64,000 nucleotides of DNA from Kitasatospora mediocidica KCTC 9733 (GCF_000744225.1 NZ_JQLN01000005.1:806001-870000), one strand, 5' to 3'; positions 34,601 to 43,330 are shown, counted from the stretch's first letter. The notes: a model not told the origin generated them from the sequence alone. Made by a program: numbers and translations.

Positions 34601-35027
34601 GAAGGTCCGCGAAGAGGTCGACGAGTCCGACGTACGGGAGGGCGCGCTCCTCCCCCGAGGGCGCGCAGCGCAGCACCAGCACCCCCGACCTGGTGGCCCG
34701 GGCAGCCAGGTCGGCCGCCAGCGCACTCAGTCCGATTCCGGAGGGACCGGAGAGCAGCACCGCCCCCGCTGTCAGCAGCGCCTCCCGCGCGGCCCGCAGT
34801 TCCGGGTCCCGCCCGACCAACTGTCCCGTCCCGCCCGGCCGTCCGGCACCCCACCCCGTCCGGGCTTCGGCCTCCCCGTCCCCGCCCCGACCCCGCCCCC
34901 GACCCCGCCCGTGCCGGTGTCCGCGTCCGTGTGCGTGCGCATCTCTCGGGCCCACCCCTCCGCCGGATCTCGCACCACCAGGCAAGCGCCATGCCCCTGA
35001 CATCTCGCTCGGCAACGGAATGCCCAT
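31608..35027 (-). CDS. LAL-type LuxR-family regulator with degenerate P-loop
   Basis: A 1139-aa protein with the large ATP-binding LuxR layout. A Gly/Arg/His-rich N terminus precedes an AAA/NTPase domain from LVGRDPELRAAREALL and a long helical TPR-like middle. The C-terminal LuxR helix-turn-helix is LTASEHRVAGLAADGATNRE then VSVKTVEGTLSRVYRKLGV. The Walker A loop reads GPSGIGLS, where the essential Lys of GxxxxGKS is Leu100. Walker B (LLLVLDGLQWLD) looks normal. ATP hydrolysis may therefore be lost or altered. LAL regulators often control secondary metabolism or catabolism, but no cluster lies here. Start at the ATG 35027; a second ATG 8 codons later is possible. Confidence 0.88.
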   Translation of the reverse strand: MGIPLPSEMSGAWRLPGGARSGGGVGPRDAHAHGRGHRHGRGRGRGRGGDGEAEARTGWGAGRPGGTGQLVGRDPELRAAREALLTAGAVLLSGPSGIGLSALAADLAARATRSGVLVLRCAPSGEERALPYVGLVDLFADLPEQRLDALLDGLPDGQRAALRGALLRGRSPGSDLDRLALRVGLLQILRTLAQGPAGLLLVLDGLQWLDGPSAEVLRFVLRRTGRLGIRVLATERTAPPGLSRRAEPLGPGGSVGAASGDRAGWFEGGRAPARWREVCPVDTVEIVLPPLGPAATAELLVRDRRGPVPAAVLRDVQQVAAGNPRYALDLARMGFRLGADGVGPVPRRLRRLVLGRMRDLSAEQRRILLFVAAASRPTVAGLRTAVGGGDPLLLLAPALRSGLLVLDAGGGTGQVGFGDPLARVVLLAEAAPAELAAVRRTLAAAAADPAERARQLALSRPGEPDEATAAALAAAATRARDRGATSEAYELARLAIRHTPVPPPHDPAASARATAFAPAAIAAAPGVRAERLLTAAQYAYDAGRRQEARALACELLDVDAQPPHAVAARTRARVLVLRTSGQPPQGARELIAAGIAELRGLGLDRGAMGCGPAVGAGPTAGDREAETDTKTDSASLVEAEVDLRRWSAERSLVTGWFAHAAEEAAVAVELSDTVRDSAGRAAALGVLSTVQALRGQLVESRRTLATATATAVAASAGPAVHGRAGQAVSWELQRRQAAADLDADRVGAAVVRLAALTRSAGGGAGLTDVVEALTLLIRAQAAAGDAVSAMLSAARLSDLLAGIGAQPEASAVALARTLGGQGLRRTPAGRALAEPAGTGTDGGVGGAAGAGPVLHAWAVAELAGGGLLRAGQLASYAATVSAADGDRLHQVRALGAVGAVHLLSGDAVAVAAGVEALQEARRLGGRLGMADPDSVRRLASLAESLVVLGEYGEATKVLAEARAVERGWGEGFSGSARAAVDRAEGLAQAGLGNTLQAVFLLRGAVDRLHAAGLPLEVAWTLMAVGSVERRSRHRAAARAALAQAREICAERLALPLLARVERELERLEHSGGGPGADGGRLTASEHRVAGLAADGATNREVAAALFVSVKTVEGTLSRVYRKLGVRSRAALARALAAQT

Positions 35028-35163
35028 CTCAGCCCCGCCGCCAGCGGCCCGTCAATAAGCGTGACGGACTACGGGCCCATGGGAAACAGAGCGTTCACGC
35101 CCGCTTGACGATGATTGACGCGCAGTCACAACGGAGACCGGTTCGCGCCGGGAGAACACAACG

Positions 35164-35211
35164 GCGGACCCCGGCACGACTCCCGCGAGGGGGTCCTACC
35201 GGGGTCCGCCA
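35164..35211 (-). terminator. Hairpin after hrdD
   Basis: GGCGGACCCCGG (35164-35175) pairs perfectly with CCGGGGTCCGCC (35200-35211) across a 24-base loop, directly beyond the hrdD stop. Confidence 0.65.
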
Positions 35212-35227
35212 GAGACCGGCTGCGGAA

Positions 35228-36253
35228 TCAGGCCGCTTCGAAGCCCGCGTGGTCGGCGATCTTCTTCAGCTCCGCCAGCGCGTGCTTCTCGATCTGGCGG
35301 ATCCGCTCCCGGGTGAGCCCGTGCTGCTTGCCCACCTCGGTGAGGGTGCGCTCACGGCCGTCCTCCATCCCGTAGCGGGAGCGGATGATGGAGGCCGTCC
35401 GGTCGTCGAGGCGGCCGATCAGGTCGTCCAGTTCCTCGCGGCGGAGCATGACCATCACGGCGTCCTCCGGCGAGACGGCACCGGTGTCCTCGACCAGGTC
35501 GCCGAACTGGGTCTCGCCCTCGTCGTCGACGGCCATGTTGAGGCTGACCGGGTCACGGGCCCAGTCCAGCACGTCCTTCACCCGGGCCTCGGTGGTGTCC
35601 AGCTCGGCGGCGACCTCGGAGGGGTCGGCCTCACGGCCGAGCTCCTTGGACTTCTCGCGCTGGACCCGACGGATCCGGCCGAGTTCCTCCACCAGGTGGA
35701 CGGGCAGCCGGATGGTGCGGGACTGGTCGGCGATCGAGCGGGTGATCGCCTGGCGGATCCACCACGTGGCGTAGGTGGAGAACTTGAACCCCTTCGCGTA
35801 GTCGAACTTCTCGACCGCGCGGACCAGGCCGGCGTTCCCCTCCTGGATCAGGTCGAGCAGCGGCAGCCCGCTGCGCGGGTAGCGCCGGGCGACCGCCACC
35901 ACCAGGCGGAGGTTCGAGCGGATGAAGACGTCCTTCGCCCGCTCGGCGTCGGCGGCTATCGCCTCCAGCTCCTCGCGGGTCACCCCCTGCGGCAGCGGTA
36001 CCGGCTCCGGCGCGACGCCCTCGTCGGGCGCGCCCGTGGAGCTGATGCCGTCGGCCGCGTTCAGCAGGTGCTGGGCGTAGACGCCGGCCTCGATGCGCAG
36101 CGACAGCTCGACCTCCTCGGCGGCGTCGAGCAGGGGCGTCCTGGCGATTTCGTCGAGGTACATACCGACCAGGTCGCGGTCGGCTTCAAAGTTGGTCGGG
36201 CGGGCCGTACGAGTCCGGTCGGCCCTGTCGCGAACGACGGCACGGGTGGCCAT
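35228..36253 (-). CDS. hrdD: Group 2 sigma-70 factor HrdD
   Basis: A 341-aa RNA polymerase sigma factor with regions 1.2 to 4.2. It has DLVGMYLDEIARTPLLDA (1.2), FIRSNLRLVVAVARRY, LDLIQEGNAGLVRAVEKFDY and FKFSTYATWWIRQAITRSIA (2.1-2.4), and in 4.2 GLTRERIRQIEKHALAEL. Length and sequence fit S. coelicolor HrdD rather than the much longer HrdB. The ATG at 36253 has GGGAG and the opening MATRAV shared with HrdD. An exact SigR-type promoter lies about 95 bases upstream, matching the known SigR control of hrdD in Streptomyces (from memory). HrdD is a non-essential principal-like sigma factor. Confidence 0.93.
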   Translation of the reverse strand: MATRAVVRDRADRTRTARPTNFEADRDLVGMYLDEIARTPLLDAAEEVELSLRIEAGVYAQHLLNAADGISSTGAPDEGVAPEPVPLPQGVTREELEAIAADAERAKDVFIRSNLRLVVAVARRYPRSGLPLLDLIQEGNAGLVRAVEKFDYAKGFKFSTYATWWIRQAITRSIADQSRTIRLPVHLVEELGRIRRVQREKSKELGREADPSEVAAELDTTEARVKDVLDWARDPVSLNMAVDDEGETQFGDLVEDTGAVSPEDAVMVMLRREELDDLIGRLDDRTASIIRSRYGMEDGRERTLTEVGKQHGLTRERIRQIEKHALAELKKIADHAGFEAA

Positions 36254-36660
36254 TCTTGCTCCCTTGCTGGTGATGCCGGGTCTGCTCTCGGCGACGACAC
36301 GCCTTCCTCTATTGCGGGCCCCCGGGGAGCTCGCACGTAACAATCCAACGTGCAGAAACCGGACAAGATTCCCAAGTCGCTCAGATTCTTCGCGCGATGC
36401 AGTACCCTGCACACTTTCACTCGCGATATGAACGATCCGTGACTGATCCCGCACGCGGGGTGGAGGGAGACCCACTCCAACCCGGCACTAAGCAGGGACC
36501 GCTACCGCAGCGCCGACTACCGCAGTGACAGGAGAACGCCCAAGAGGCGCGGATCGATCCCCGACTCCCGTCGGCTGCCCCCGCTTCATGCGGACAAACG
36601 ATGCCGAATCGCGATGCGTCCCCCATCGGATCGGCATGCCGCCCTGGGAAGGTGTCAGTC
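36254..36660. other. 407-base divergent intergenic region hrdD / PAP2 gene
   Basis: It contains the SigR-type promoter of hrdD (36347-36372) and its roughly 85-base leader. The right half should hold the promoter of the PAP2 gene, but no confident box was recognised. No additional gene was seen. Confidence 0.6.
36347..36372 (-). promoter_or_regulatory. SigR-type promoter of hrdD
   Basis: On the minus strand GGAAT (36372-36368), 18 bases, then GTT (36349-36347), preceded by G to give GGGAAT, the full SigR/SigH consensus. Confidence 0.85.
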
Positions 36661-37467
36661 ATGCACCTGACCGACGCCGGCGCCCGCGAGCTCCGCTCCC
36701 CCCATGCCCGGCTCCCGCGCTACGCGGTGGTCGCGCTCACCGCCGCCGCGCTGTTCGGACTCCTGCTGCTGCTGATCGACGGGGGCTGGGCCCCGCTGGC
36801 CCACCTGGACACCGGCTGGAGCAGCGGTCTGCACGACTTCGCCCGCCGGCACACCGCCTGGACCGCCGCCCTGCAGACCCTGACCACGCTCGGCAGCCCG
36901 GTCGTGATGCGCACGCTGCTCGGCCTGGCGGCCGGCTGGCTCTGGATGATCGGCGCCCGCACGCTGGCCGGCTGGACGGCGGCCCAGGCGCTGGTCGGCT
37001 GGCTCGTCGAGTGGGCGGCCAAAGCGGCGGTGGACCGGCCGCGCCCGCACTTCCCGGACCCGGTGGCCGTCGCGGCCGGACCGGCCTTCCCCTCCGGCCA
37101 CGCGATGGCGGTGGCCGTCACCTCGGCCGCCCTGGCCGCCCTGGTCTGGCCGCAGGCGGCCAGGTCCGGCCGCATCGCGGCCTGCTCACTGGCCGCACTC
37201 GCCACCCTCGCGATCGGCTTCACCCGGATCGCGCTCGGCGTGCACTGGCCCAGCGACGTCGTGGGCGGGTGGTTCCTGGCGGCCGCGGTGCTCGGCACGA
37301 CCACCGTCGCCGTCGAGTTGTGGCACCCCGGCGCGCTCGCCCGCGACGTCCGCCGGGTGAACTGGCGAACCAGGCCGCGGGTCCAGCGCGTCCTTGCCTC
37401 CGCGGTGCCCTTCCCGGAGCTGCCGCACCAGGGGGAGTTCGACGCGCGGAGCCTGGACGACCAGTGA
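36661..37467 (+). CDS. PAP2-superfamily membrane phosphatase
   Basis: A 268-aa integral membrane lipid phosphatase. The three catalytic motifs are complete: KAAVDRPRP (KxxxxxxRP), FPSGHAMA (PSGH with the catalytic His) and RIALGVHWPSDVVGG (R...HxxxD). There are about six hydrophobic helices. Candidate substrates are undecaprenyl pyrophosphate, phosphatidic acid or phosphatidylglycerophosphate. The neighbouring murJ makes a lipid II-cycle role attractive but unproven. Start ATG with GGAAGG nine bases upstream. Confidence 0.9.
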   Translation: MHLTDAGARELRSPHARLPRYAVVALTAAALFGLLLLLIDGGWAPLAHLDTGWSSGLHDFARRHTAWTAALQTLTTLGSPVVMRTLLGLAAGWLWMIGARTLAGWTAAQALVGWLVEWAAKAAVDRPRPHFPDPVAVAAGPAFPSGHAMAVAVTSAALAALVWPQAARSGRIAACSLAALATLAIGFTRIALGVHWPSDVVGGWFLAAAVLGTTTVAVELWHPGALARDVRRVNWRTRPRVQRVLASAVPFPELPHQGEFDARSLDDQ

Positions 37468-37875
37468 GATAGCTCACACAGGTGATCTCTCGGCTCGCGG
37501 GGAGGAAAAGAGGACAGTGCCGCATGAGCCACCGCAGTTCACGTTGATTCGGGGCAAATACGGATCAAACCGGCGGAGTCGGCGGAGATTTCCGCCAAGT
37601 TCCCGACCTGACAACGCCTGTTCACCGGCTGGATCCCGCGCTGGAGATCTCCGCCACATGACACAGGACTCCCCAGCCGGTGCCCCGGTAGGGCAGACTG
37701 CTCCGGTTGGGCAGCACCATGTCCTTCCCGAGGGAACCGAGCACGACAGCACGGCGCCGGCCGGTCGTCCGGAACTCGCGCCAGCGCGTCAGCTCCGTAC
37801 ACCGACCACCCGTCCTGCCCAAGCTGTGGCAGCCTCGCAGCAGCACTTGCCCAGGCACCGAGCGACGGGGGTCCG
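37468..37875 (+). other. 408-base region upstream of murJ
   Basis: No convincing gene. A 6-bp inverted repeat GGCGGA-GATT-TCCGCC lies around 37580. A frame ending at 37879 overlaps the murJ ATG as ATGA and could begin at 37658, but its third codon positions are not GC-rich like real genes here, so it is not called. No clear promoter consensus was recognised. Confidence 0.5.
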
Positions 37876-39873
37876 ATGACCACGCACACGGCGGGCGAAC
37901 CGTACGGTTCGCCCGGGCCTCCGGAGTCGTACGGTTCGTTCGGACCGCCCGACCCGTTCGCGGGCTCGCAGCCGTACGGGGACCAGCCCACCATGGCGCT
38001 GCGGCCGATCCCCGCGCAAGGGTCCTTCGGCCCGGCCGACCCCTCCTACGCACCGCCCGCCGAGTACGCACCGCCCACCGAGCAACTGCCCGCGCAGCGC
38101 GGTCCCGGCCAGGAGCCGCCGGCCGGCAAGCCCGCCGCCCCCGCCCCCACGTCGGACGGGCGCAACGGGCTGATCATGGCGATGGGCACGCTGGCCTCGC
38201 GCGCGCTCGGCTTCGTGCGCAGCGCCATGATCGTGGCCGCGCTCACCACCGGTCCGCTGGGCGACTCGTTCAACGTCGCCAACTCGCTGCCGAACATCGT
38301 CTACACGATGCTGCTCGGCGGCGTGCTGGCCTCCGTCTTCGTCCCCGAACTGGTGCACGCCGCGCAGACCCACAAGGACGGCGGCGTCGCCTACACCGAC
38401 CGGCTGCTGACCATCTGCACCATCGCGCTGGTCGTGCTGACCGTGGGCGCCTGGCTCAGCGCGCCACAGATCGTCGACCTCTACTCGCACTACAGCGGCG
38501 CCCAACGCGATCTGACCATCGCGTTCGCCCGCTGCTGCCTGCCGCAGATCTTCTTCTACGGGCTCTTCACCCTGCTCGGGCAAGTGCTCACCTCGCGTGA
38601 CAAGTTCGGCGCGATGATGTGGACGCCGATCCTCAACAACGCGGTGGCGATCGCGGTCTTCGGCCTCTACATCGCCACCGCCGGCGCGGTGCGCGACGTC
38701 GGCCACATGACCCACGGCCAGGTGCTGCTGCTCGGCTGGGGCAGCACGCTGGGCATCGTGGTGCAGACGCTCGGCCTGCTGCCGTCGCTGCGGGCGGTGG
38801 GCTTCCGCTGGCATCCGCGCTTCGACTGGCGCGGCTCGGGCCTCACCAAGCCGCTGCGGGCGGCCACCTGGGCACTGTTGCTGGTCGTCGTCACGCAGCT
38901 GGCGTATGCGGTGATCACCCAGCTGAGCACCGGCGCCGGCACCCTCGCCCACAGCGCCGGTCTCAAGGCGGGCCTGGGCAACAGCGCCTACAGCAACGCC
39001 TACCTGCTCTTCGTCGTCCCGCAGGGCGTCATCACGATCTCGCTGGTCACCGCGGTGCTGCCGCGGATGTCCCGGGCCGCCACCAAGGGCAAGCTCCAGG
39101 ACATCGGCGCGGACCTGGCCCAGGTGCTCAAGTCCTCGGCCTCGATGATCATGACGGCCACCATCCTGTTCGTCGCGCTGGCTCCGCAGATCTGCGCGAT
39201 CGCCTTCGAGCACGGCGCGGCGACCCCCGGCGACACCTGGGTGATCGCCCAGCTGCTGATCGTCTTCGCGATCGGCCTGCCGGCCTTCTGCGCGCAGTAC
39301 GCGCTGGCCCGTGGCTTCTACGCGATGGGTGACGCCCGTACGCCGTTCTGGCTGACCGTGGTCAGCTCCGGGACCAACGCCGGTCTCTCCTGCGTCGCGT
39401 ACTGGGCGCTGCCGCCGCGCTGGATCGTGATCGGCATGGCCGGCGCCCAGACCGTCGCCTGCGTGGTCAACGTGGTGATCACCGGCCGGGCGCTCAGCCG
39501 GCGGCTGACCGCCGTGCCGCAGGCCCCCGCGGCCGCGCCGGACCAGACGATGATGCTCCGCTCCCCGTTCGCCGCGCCGCAGCGCAGCGGGCTCGACGGC
39601 CGACGGGTCTTCGGGCTGCACCTGGGCCTGCTGCTGGCCAGCCTGCCGGGCGCCTTCGCCGCCCACTGGCTGGCCGCGGCGGTCGGCGGCGCACTCGGTG
39701 GCGGGCTGATCGGCAACTTCTTCGGCCTTGGCGTCGGGTCGGTGGCCGTGCTCGCCTCGCTCTTCCTGCTCGCCCGGTTCTTCGGTGCCGGCTCCGCCGT
39801 CGCCCCCCTCGCGCGCAAGCTGCGGATCCCCTACCCCGAACCCGCCGTGGCCGGGGGCAAGCACCGTCGTTGA
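37876..39873 (+). CDS. murJ: Lipid II flippase MurJ (MviN)
   Basis: A 665-aa MOP-superfamily transporter that moves lipid II across the membrane for wall synthesis. An 85-residue Pro/Gly/Tyr-rich cytoplasmic N terminus precedes about 14 helices. Family landmarks are MGTLASRALGFVRSAMIVAAL (substrate Arg in helix 1), SLPNIVYTMLLGGVLASVFVPEL, and the central RCCLPQIFFYGLFTLLGQVL and QYALARGFYAMGDARTPFW. The C terminus is short, without the pseudokinase domain found in some actinobacterial MviN proteins. The ATG at 37876 has GGGGG upstream. Confidence 0.93.
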   Translation: MTTHTAGEPYGSPGPPESYGSFGPPDPFAGSQPYGDQPTMALRPIPAQGSFGPADPSYAPPAEYAPPTEQLPAQRGPGQEPPAGKPAAPAPTSDGRNGLIMAMGTLASRALGFVRSAMIVAALTTGPLGDSFNVANSLPNIVYTMLLGGVLASVFVPELVHAAQTHKDGGVAYTDRLLTICTIALVVLTVGAWLSAPQIVDLYSHYSGAQRDLTIAFARCCLPQIFFYGLFTLLGQVLTSRDKFGAMMWTPILNNAVAIAVFGLYIATAGAVRDVGHMTHGQVLLLGWGSTLGIVVQTLGLLPSLRAVGFRWHPRFDWRGSGLTKPLRAATWALLLVVVTQLAYAVITQLSTGAGTLAHSAGLKAGLGNSAYSNAYLLFVVPQGVITISLVTAVLPRMSRAATKGKLQDIGADLAQVLKSSASMIMTATILFVALAPQICAIAFEHGAATPGDTWVIAQLLIVFAIGLPAFCAQYALARGFYAMGDARTPFWLTVVSSGTNAGLSCVAYWALPPRWIVIGMAGAQTVACVVNVVITGRALSRRLTAVPQAPAAAPDQTMMLRSPFAAPQRSGLDGRRVFGLHLGLLLASLPGAFAAHWLAAAVGGALGGGLIGNFFGLGVGSVAVLASLFLLARFFGAGSAVAPLARKLRIPYPEPAVAGGKHRR

Positions 39874-40149
39874 GCAGGGCGTGACGCTTCGCCAGGCCTG
39901 CTCCGGACGGGTCCCCCGAACCGGTACCCCCGGTCGGTCGCCGACGGCATACCCGGTGTTAGCGTCACCTCAGACTTTTCTTACTTTCGTACTGATACAC
40001 CGCTTCCAACCCCCTGCTGAAGGTGCCACCGCGCCCCTCGGGGACCGTGCTCCGGCCGGTCCGCCGCTGGGCGCCGCGGGCGGCCCGCACAGGGGAAATC
40101 CGGCCCGCCACGGGCCCCCATCTCGGACACGGAAGGTCTGCAGACTCCG

Positions 40150-43100
40150 TTGACTGCCATCCACCGATCCACCCCCAGTACCGCGGGCCGACGGCGCTCG
40201 GTCAGCGCCGCCGCGGCCACCGCGACCGGTCTCGCCCTGCTGGCGAGCACCGTCGCCGGCGCCGCCAGTGCGCAGGCAGCCGACCCGGCCGCCGCGAACA
40301 CCCTCCAGGGCCAGTTCGCCTCGGCCGCCGCCGAGTTCCACATCCCGCAGAGCGTGCTGCTGGCGCTGTCCTACCAGGAGACCCGCTGGGACTCCCACCA
40401 GGGACAGCCGAGCACCACCGGCAACTACAACGTCATGGGCCTGACCGACGTCGACGTCGCGGCGACCGACGCCGCCGCCGCGTCCGAGGCGCCGGAGGTC
40501 GACCAGAGCGGCAACGGCACCCCGGCGACGGACGCCGTCCCGGCGCCCACCAAGGTCGTCGACAGCCCCGCGCTGCACACCCTGGCCGCCGCGGCCAAGC
40601 TGATCAAGCAGCCCGACTCGGCCCTGCGCGGCGACTCCGCGCAGAGCATCCGCGGCGCCGCCGCCCTGCTGGCGCAGTACCAGCAGCAGTCCGGCGGCAA
40701 GACCACCGCCACCGACCCGGGTGCCTGGTACGGCGCGGTGGTCCAGTTCGGCCAGACCCCGGCGGCCGACGGCGGCACCGCCTTCGCCAACCGGGTCTTC
40801 GGCACGCTGCGCCAGGGCGCCTCCCGGGTGACCGCCGAGGGCCAGAGCGTGACCCTGCCCGCCGACCCGGGCCTCCAGCTCCCGGCGGCCTCGGTCGCCC
40901 CGCGCGCGGTGACCCCCGGCGGCCCCACCGAGTGCCCCACCAGCCTGCAGTGCGAGGCGGCGCCCGCCGCCTCGGCCAACTACAGCAACGCGAACCGCCC
41001 GGCCGACGGCGACGCGATCCAGTACATCGTCATTCACGACACCGAGGGCGGCTACGCCGGCAGCCTGGCGACCTTCCAGTCCGCCGCCTCGCAGGTCAGC
41101 GCGCACTACCTGGTGCGGTCCAGTGACGGCCACGTCGCTCAGCTGATGAGCGACAAGGACATCGCCTGGCACACCGGCAACAAGACGTTCAACATGCACA
41201 GCATCGGCATCGAGCACGAGGGCTACGCCGCCGGCGTCGGGCCGGGCAACACCCCGACCTGGTACTCCGAGCAGCTCTACCAGTCCTCGGCCGCGCTCAC
41301 CCAGTACCTGGCCGGGAAGTACAACATCCCGCTGGACCGCCAGCACATCATCGGCCACGACGACGTGCCCAAGCAGACCGAGCTGGACGGCAACGGCAAC
41401 CCGATGCCGGCGCAGCACTGGGACCCGGGCACGTTCTGGGACTGGCAGCACTACATGCAGCTGGTGGGCGCGCCGATCCAGAACGGCACCGGCGCCTCGC
41501 TGACGGTCGGCGGCACGGTGACCATCGCCCCGCCGTTCACCTCCGCCAACCAGCCTCCGGTGGACGGCACCGCCGCCCGCCCGGAGAACTTCGTCTACCT
41601 GTACACCTCGCCGAGCACCTCCTCCGCGCTGCTCAACGGCGGTACCACGCAGGGCTCGGACGTCACCGACAAGGCCGTGGCGGGCGCCACCTACGTGGTC
41701 GCCGCCCTGCAGGGCGACTGGACCTCGATCTGGTACGGCGGCAAGCAGGCCTGGTTCTACAACCCGGGCGGCCAGACCGGCATCCCCGGCAACAGCGGCA
41801 GCCAGACCGTGCTGACCCCGAAGCCCGGCGCGACCAGCATCCCGGTCTACGGGCGGTCCAACCCGGAGCCGGCGGCCTACGCCAACTACCCGGGCACCTA
41901 CACCCCGTACCTCGCGCCGGTGCCGGTCAACGCCACCGTCGCGGCCGGCCAGTCGTACGTCTCCGCCAGCGCCACCCCGGTGAAGGGCGACTACTTCTAC
42001 GACGGCGCCACGCAGGCGTTCATCGTGGGCACCATCACCTACTACCCGATCCGGTTCGACCACCGGCTCGCGTTCCTGGCCTCGACCGACGTGCAGGCGG
42101 TCACCACCGGCCTCCCCGCGACGCCCAGCGGCTACACCCCGGCGGGCCCGACCCGGCTGCTGGACACCCGTAACGGTCTCGGCAAGGTCGGCCAGGGCGG
42201 CGTGATCTCGCTGCAGATCGCCGGCGCCTCGACCAGCACCGGCAGCGTGCCGGCGGACGCAACCGCGGTGGTCCTCAACGTGACCGCCACCAACGCCACC
42301 TCCAGCAGCTTCGTGTCGGTCTACCCGTTCGGGCAGGCCCGCACCAGCGCGTCGAACCTCAACTTCACCGTCGGCCAGACCATCCCGAACCTCGTGGTGG
42401 TCCCCGTGTCGAACGGCAAGGTGAGCTTCTACAACTTCGCCGGCAGCGTCGACCTGATCGCCGACATCACCGGCTACTACAGCCCGTCGGGAGCCTCAAA
42501 GCTCACCACCGCCGGTCCGGCCCGCCTGCTCGACACCCGCAACGGCCTCGGCCCGGTCGGCCCGGGCGGCGTGCTGCCGCTCCAGGTCGCCGGTGCGCCC
42601 ATCGGTGACGGCACCAACGTGCCGGCCAACGTGACGGCGGTGGTCCTCAACGTGACCGCCACCAACCCGACGTCCAGCAGCTTCGTCTCGGTGTACCCCG
42701 ACGGCCAGGCCCGCAGCAGCGCGTCGAACCTCAACTTCACCGCCGGCCAGACCATCCCCAACCTGGTGATCGTCCCGGTCGTCAACGGCAAGGTCGACTT
42801 CTACAACCTGGCCGGCAACGTCGACCTGATCGCCGACATCAGCGGCTACTACACCCCGACCGGCGGCTCGTCCTTCCTCACCGCCGGCCCGGCCCGCCTG
42901 CTCGACACCCGCAACGGCACGGGCGGCACCAGCGCCCCGGTCGGCCCGGGCGGCGTGATCTCGCTCCAGGTCGCCGGCAACGCCGGTCTGCCGGCCAGCG
43001 GCGTCACCGCGGTGGTCCTGAACGTCACCGCCACCGACCCGACCTCGGACAGCTACGTCTCGGTGTACCCCGACGGCCAGGCCCGCAGCAGCGCGTCGAA

Positions 43101-43233
43101 CCTCAACTTCACCGCCGGCCAGACCATCCCCAACCTGGTGATCGTCCCGGTCGTCAACGGCAAGGTCGACTTCTACAACTTCGCCGGCAACGTCAACCTG
43201 ATCGCCGACATCACCGGCTACTACACCAACTGA
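40150..43233 (+). CDS. Secreted N-acetylmuramoyl-L-alanine amidase (Amidase_2) with three RLLDTR...GYY modules
   Basis: A 1027-aa peptidoglycan hydrolase. A signal peptide (ALLASTVAGAASAQA) is followed by a 200-residue region (QSVLLALSYQETRWDSHQG) resembling a muramidase-like helical segment. The Amidase_2 domain has zinc-site landmarks YIVIHDTEGGY, NMHSIGIEHEGYA and IIGHDDVPK. A linker with SH3-like strands (YVVAALQGDWTSIWYGGKQAWFY) leads to three C-terminal 116-124-aa modules. TTG start, with GGAAGG 13 bases upstream. It should cleave the stem peptide from MurNAc. The modules are shared with the secreted protein at 9688-13716 and probably bind the cell surface (inference). Confidence 0.92.
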   Translation: MTAIHRSTPSTAGRRRSVSAAAATATGLALLASTVAGAASAQAADPAAANTLQGQFASAAAEFHIPQSVLLALSYQETRWDSHQGQPSTTGNYNVMGLTDVDVAATDAAAASEAPEVDQSGNGTPATDAVPAPTKVVDSPALHTLAAAAKLIKQPDSALRGDSAQSIRGAAALLAQYQQQSGGKTTATDPGAWYGAVVQFGQTPAADGGTAFANRVFGTLRQGASRVTAEGQSVTLPADPGLQLPAASVAPRAVTPGGPTECPTSLQCEAAPAASANYSNANRPADGDAIQYIVIHDTEGGYAGSLATFQSAASQVSAHYLVRSSDGHVAQLMSDKDIAWHTGNKTFNMHSIGIEHEGYAAGVGPGNTPTWYSEQLYQSSAALTQYLAGKYNIPLDRQHIIGHDDVPKQTELDGNGNPMPAQHWDPGTFWDWQHYMQLVGAPIQNGTGASLTVGGTVTIAPPFTSANQPPVDGTAARPENFVYLYTSPSTSSALLNGGTTQGSDVTDKAVAGATYVVAALQGDWTSIWYGGKQAWFYNPGGQTGIPGNSGSQTVLTPKPGATSIPVYGRSNPEPAAYANYPGTYTPYLAPVPVNATVAAGQSYVSASATPVKGDYFYDGATQAFIVGTITYYPIRFDHRLAFLASTDVQAVTTGLPATPSGYTPAGPTRLLDTRNGLGKVGQGGVISLQIAGASTSTGSVPADATAVVLNVTATNATSSSFVSVYPFGQARTSASNLNFTVGQTIPNLVVVPVSNGKVSFYNFAGSVDLIADITGYYSPSGASKLTTAGPARLLDTRNGLGPVGPGGVLPLQVAGAPIGDGTNVPANVTAVVLNVTATNPTSSSFVSVYPDGQARSSASNLNFTAGQTIPNLVIVPVVNGKVDFYNLAGNVDLIADISGYYTPTGGSSFLTAGPARLLDTRNGTGGTSAPVGPGGVISLQVAGNAGLPASGVTAVVLNVTATDPTSDSYVSVYPDGQARSSASNLNFTAGQTIPNLVIVPVVNGKVDFYNFAGNVNLIADITGYYTN
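42142..43230 (+). repeat. Three in-frame C-terminal modules of the amidase
   Basis: Units begin at 42142, 42511 and 42883 (AGP-T/A-RLLDTRNG) and end in GYY. Units 2 and 3 share long identical DNA stretches, for example around 42701-42800 and 43071-43170, so homogenisation is likely. Confidence 0.9.
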
Positions 43234-43257
43234 CCGTCAGACCATCTGACAGTCGTC

Positions 43258-43292
43258 CCCCAGGGGTCCGCCGAACCGGCGGGCCCCTGGGG
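43258..43292 (+). terminator. Intrinsic terminator after the amidase
   Basis: A 15-bp stem (43258-43272 with 43278-43292, one mismatch) and a 5-base loop, followed by CGTTT. Confidence 0.8.
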
Positions 43293-43330
43293 CGTTTCCA
43301 TCCGCTGTCTTCCGGTTAGGGTGGACGAAC

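Noticed and set aside
37658..37879. A 73-codon frame whose stop overlaps the murJ ATG as ATGA
   Set aside because: The overlap is suggestive, but codon third positions are not GC-rich as in neighbouring genes, the product is a featureless Pro/Ala/Gln-rich string, and the same ATGA arises by chance from ATGACC.
39874..40149. c-di-AMP (ydaO-type) riboswitch before the amidase gene
   Set aside because: Such switches precede some Streptomyces wall hydrolases, but the conserved sequence blocks I would expect were not recognised in this 276-base region.
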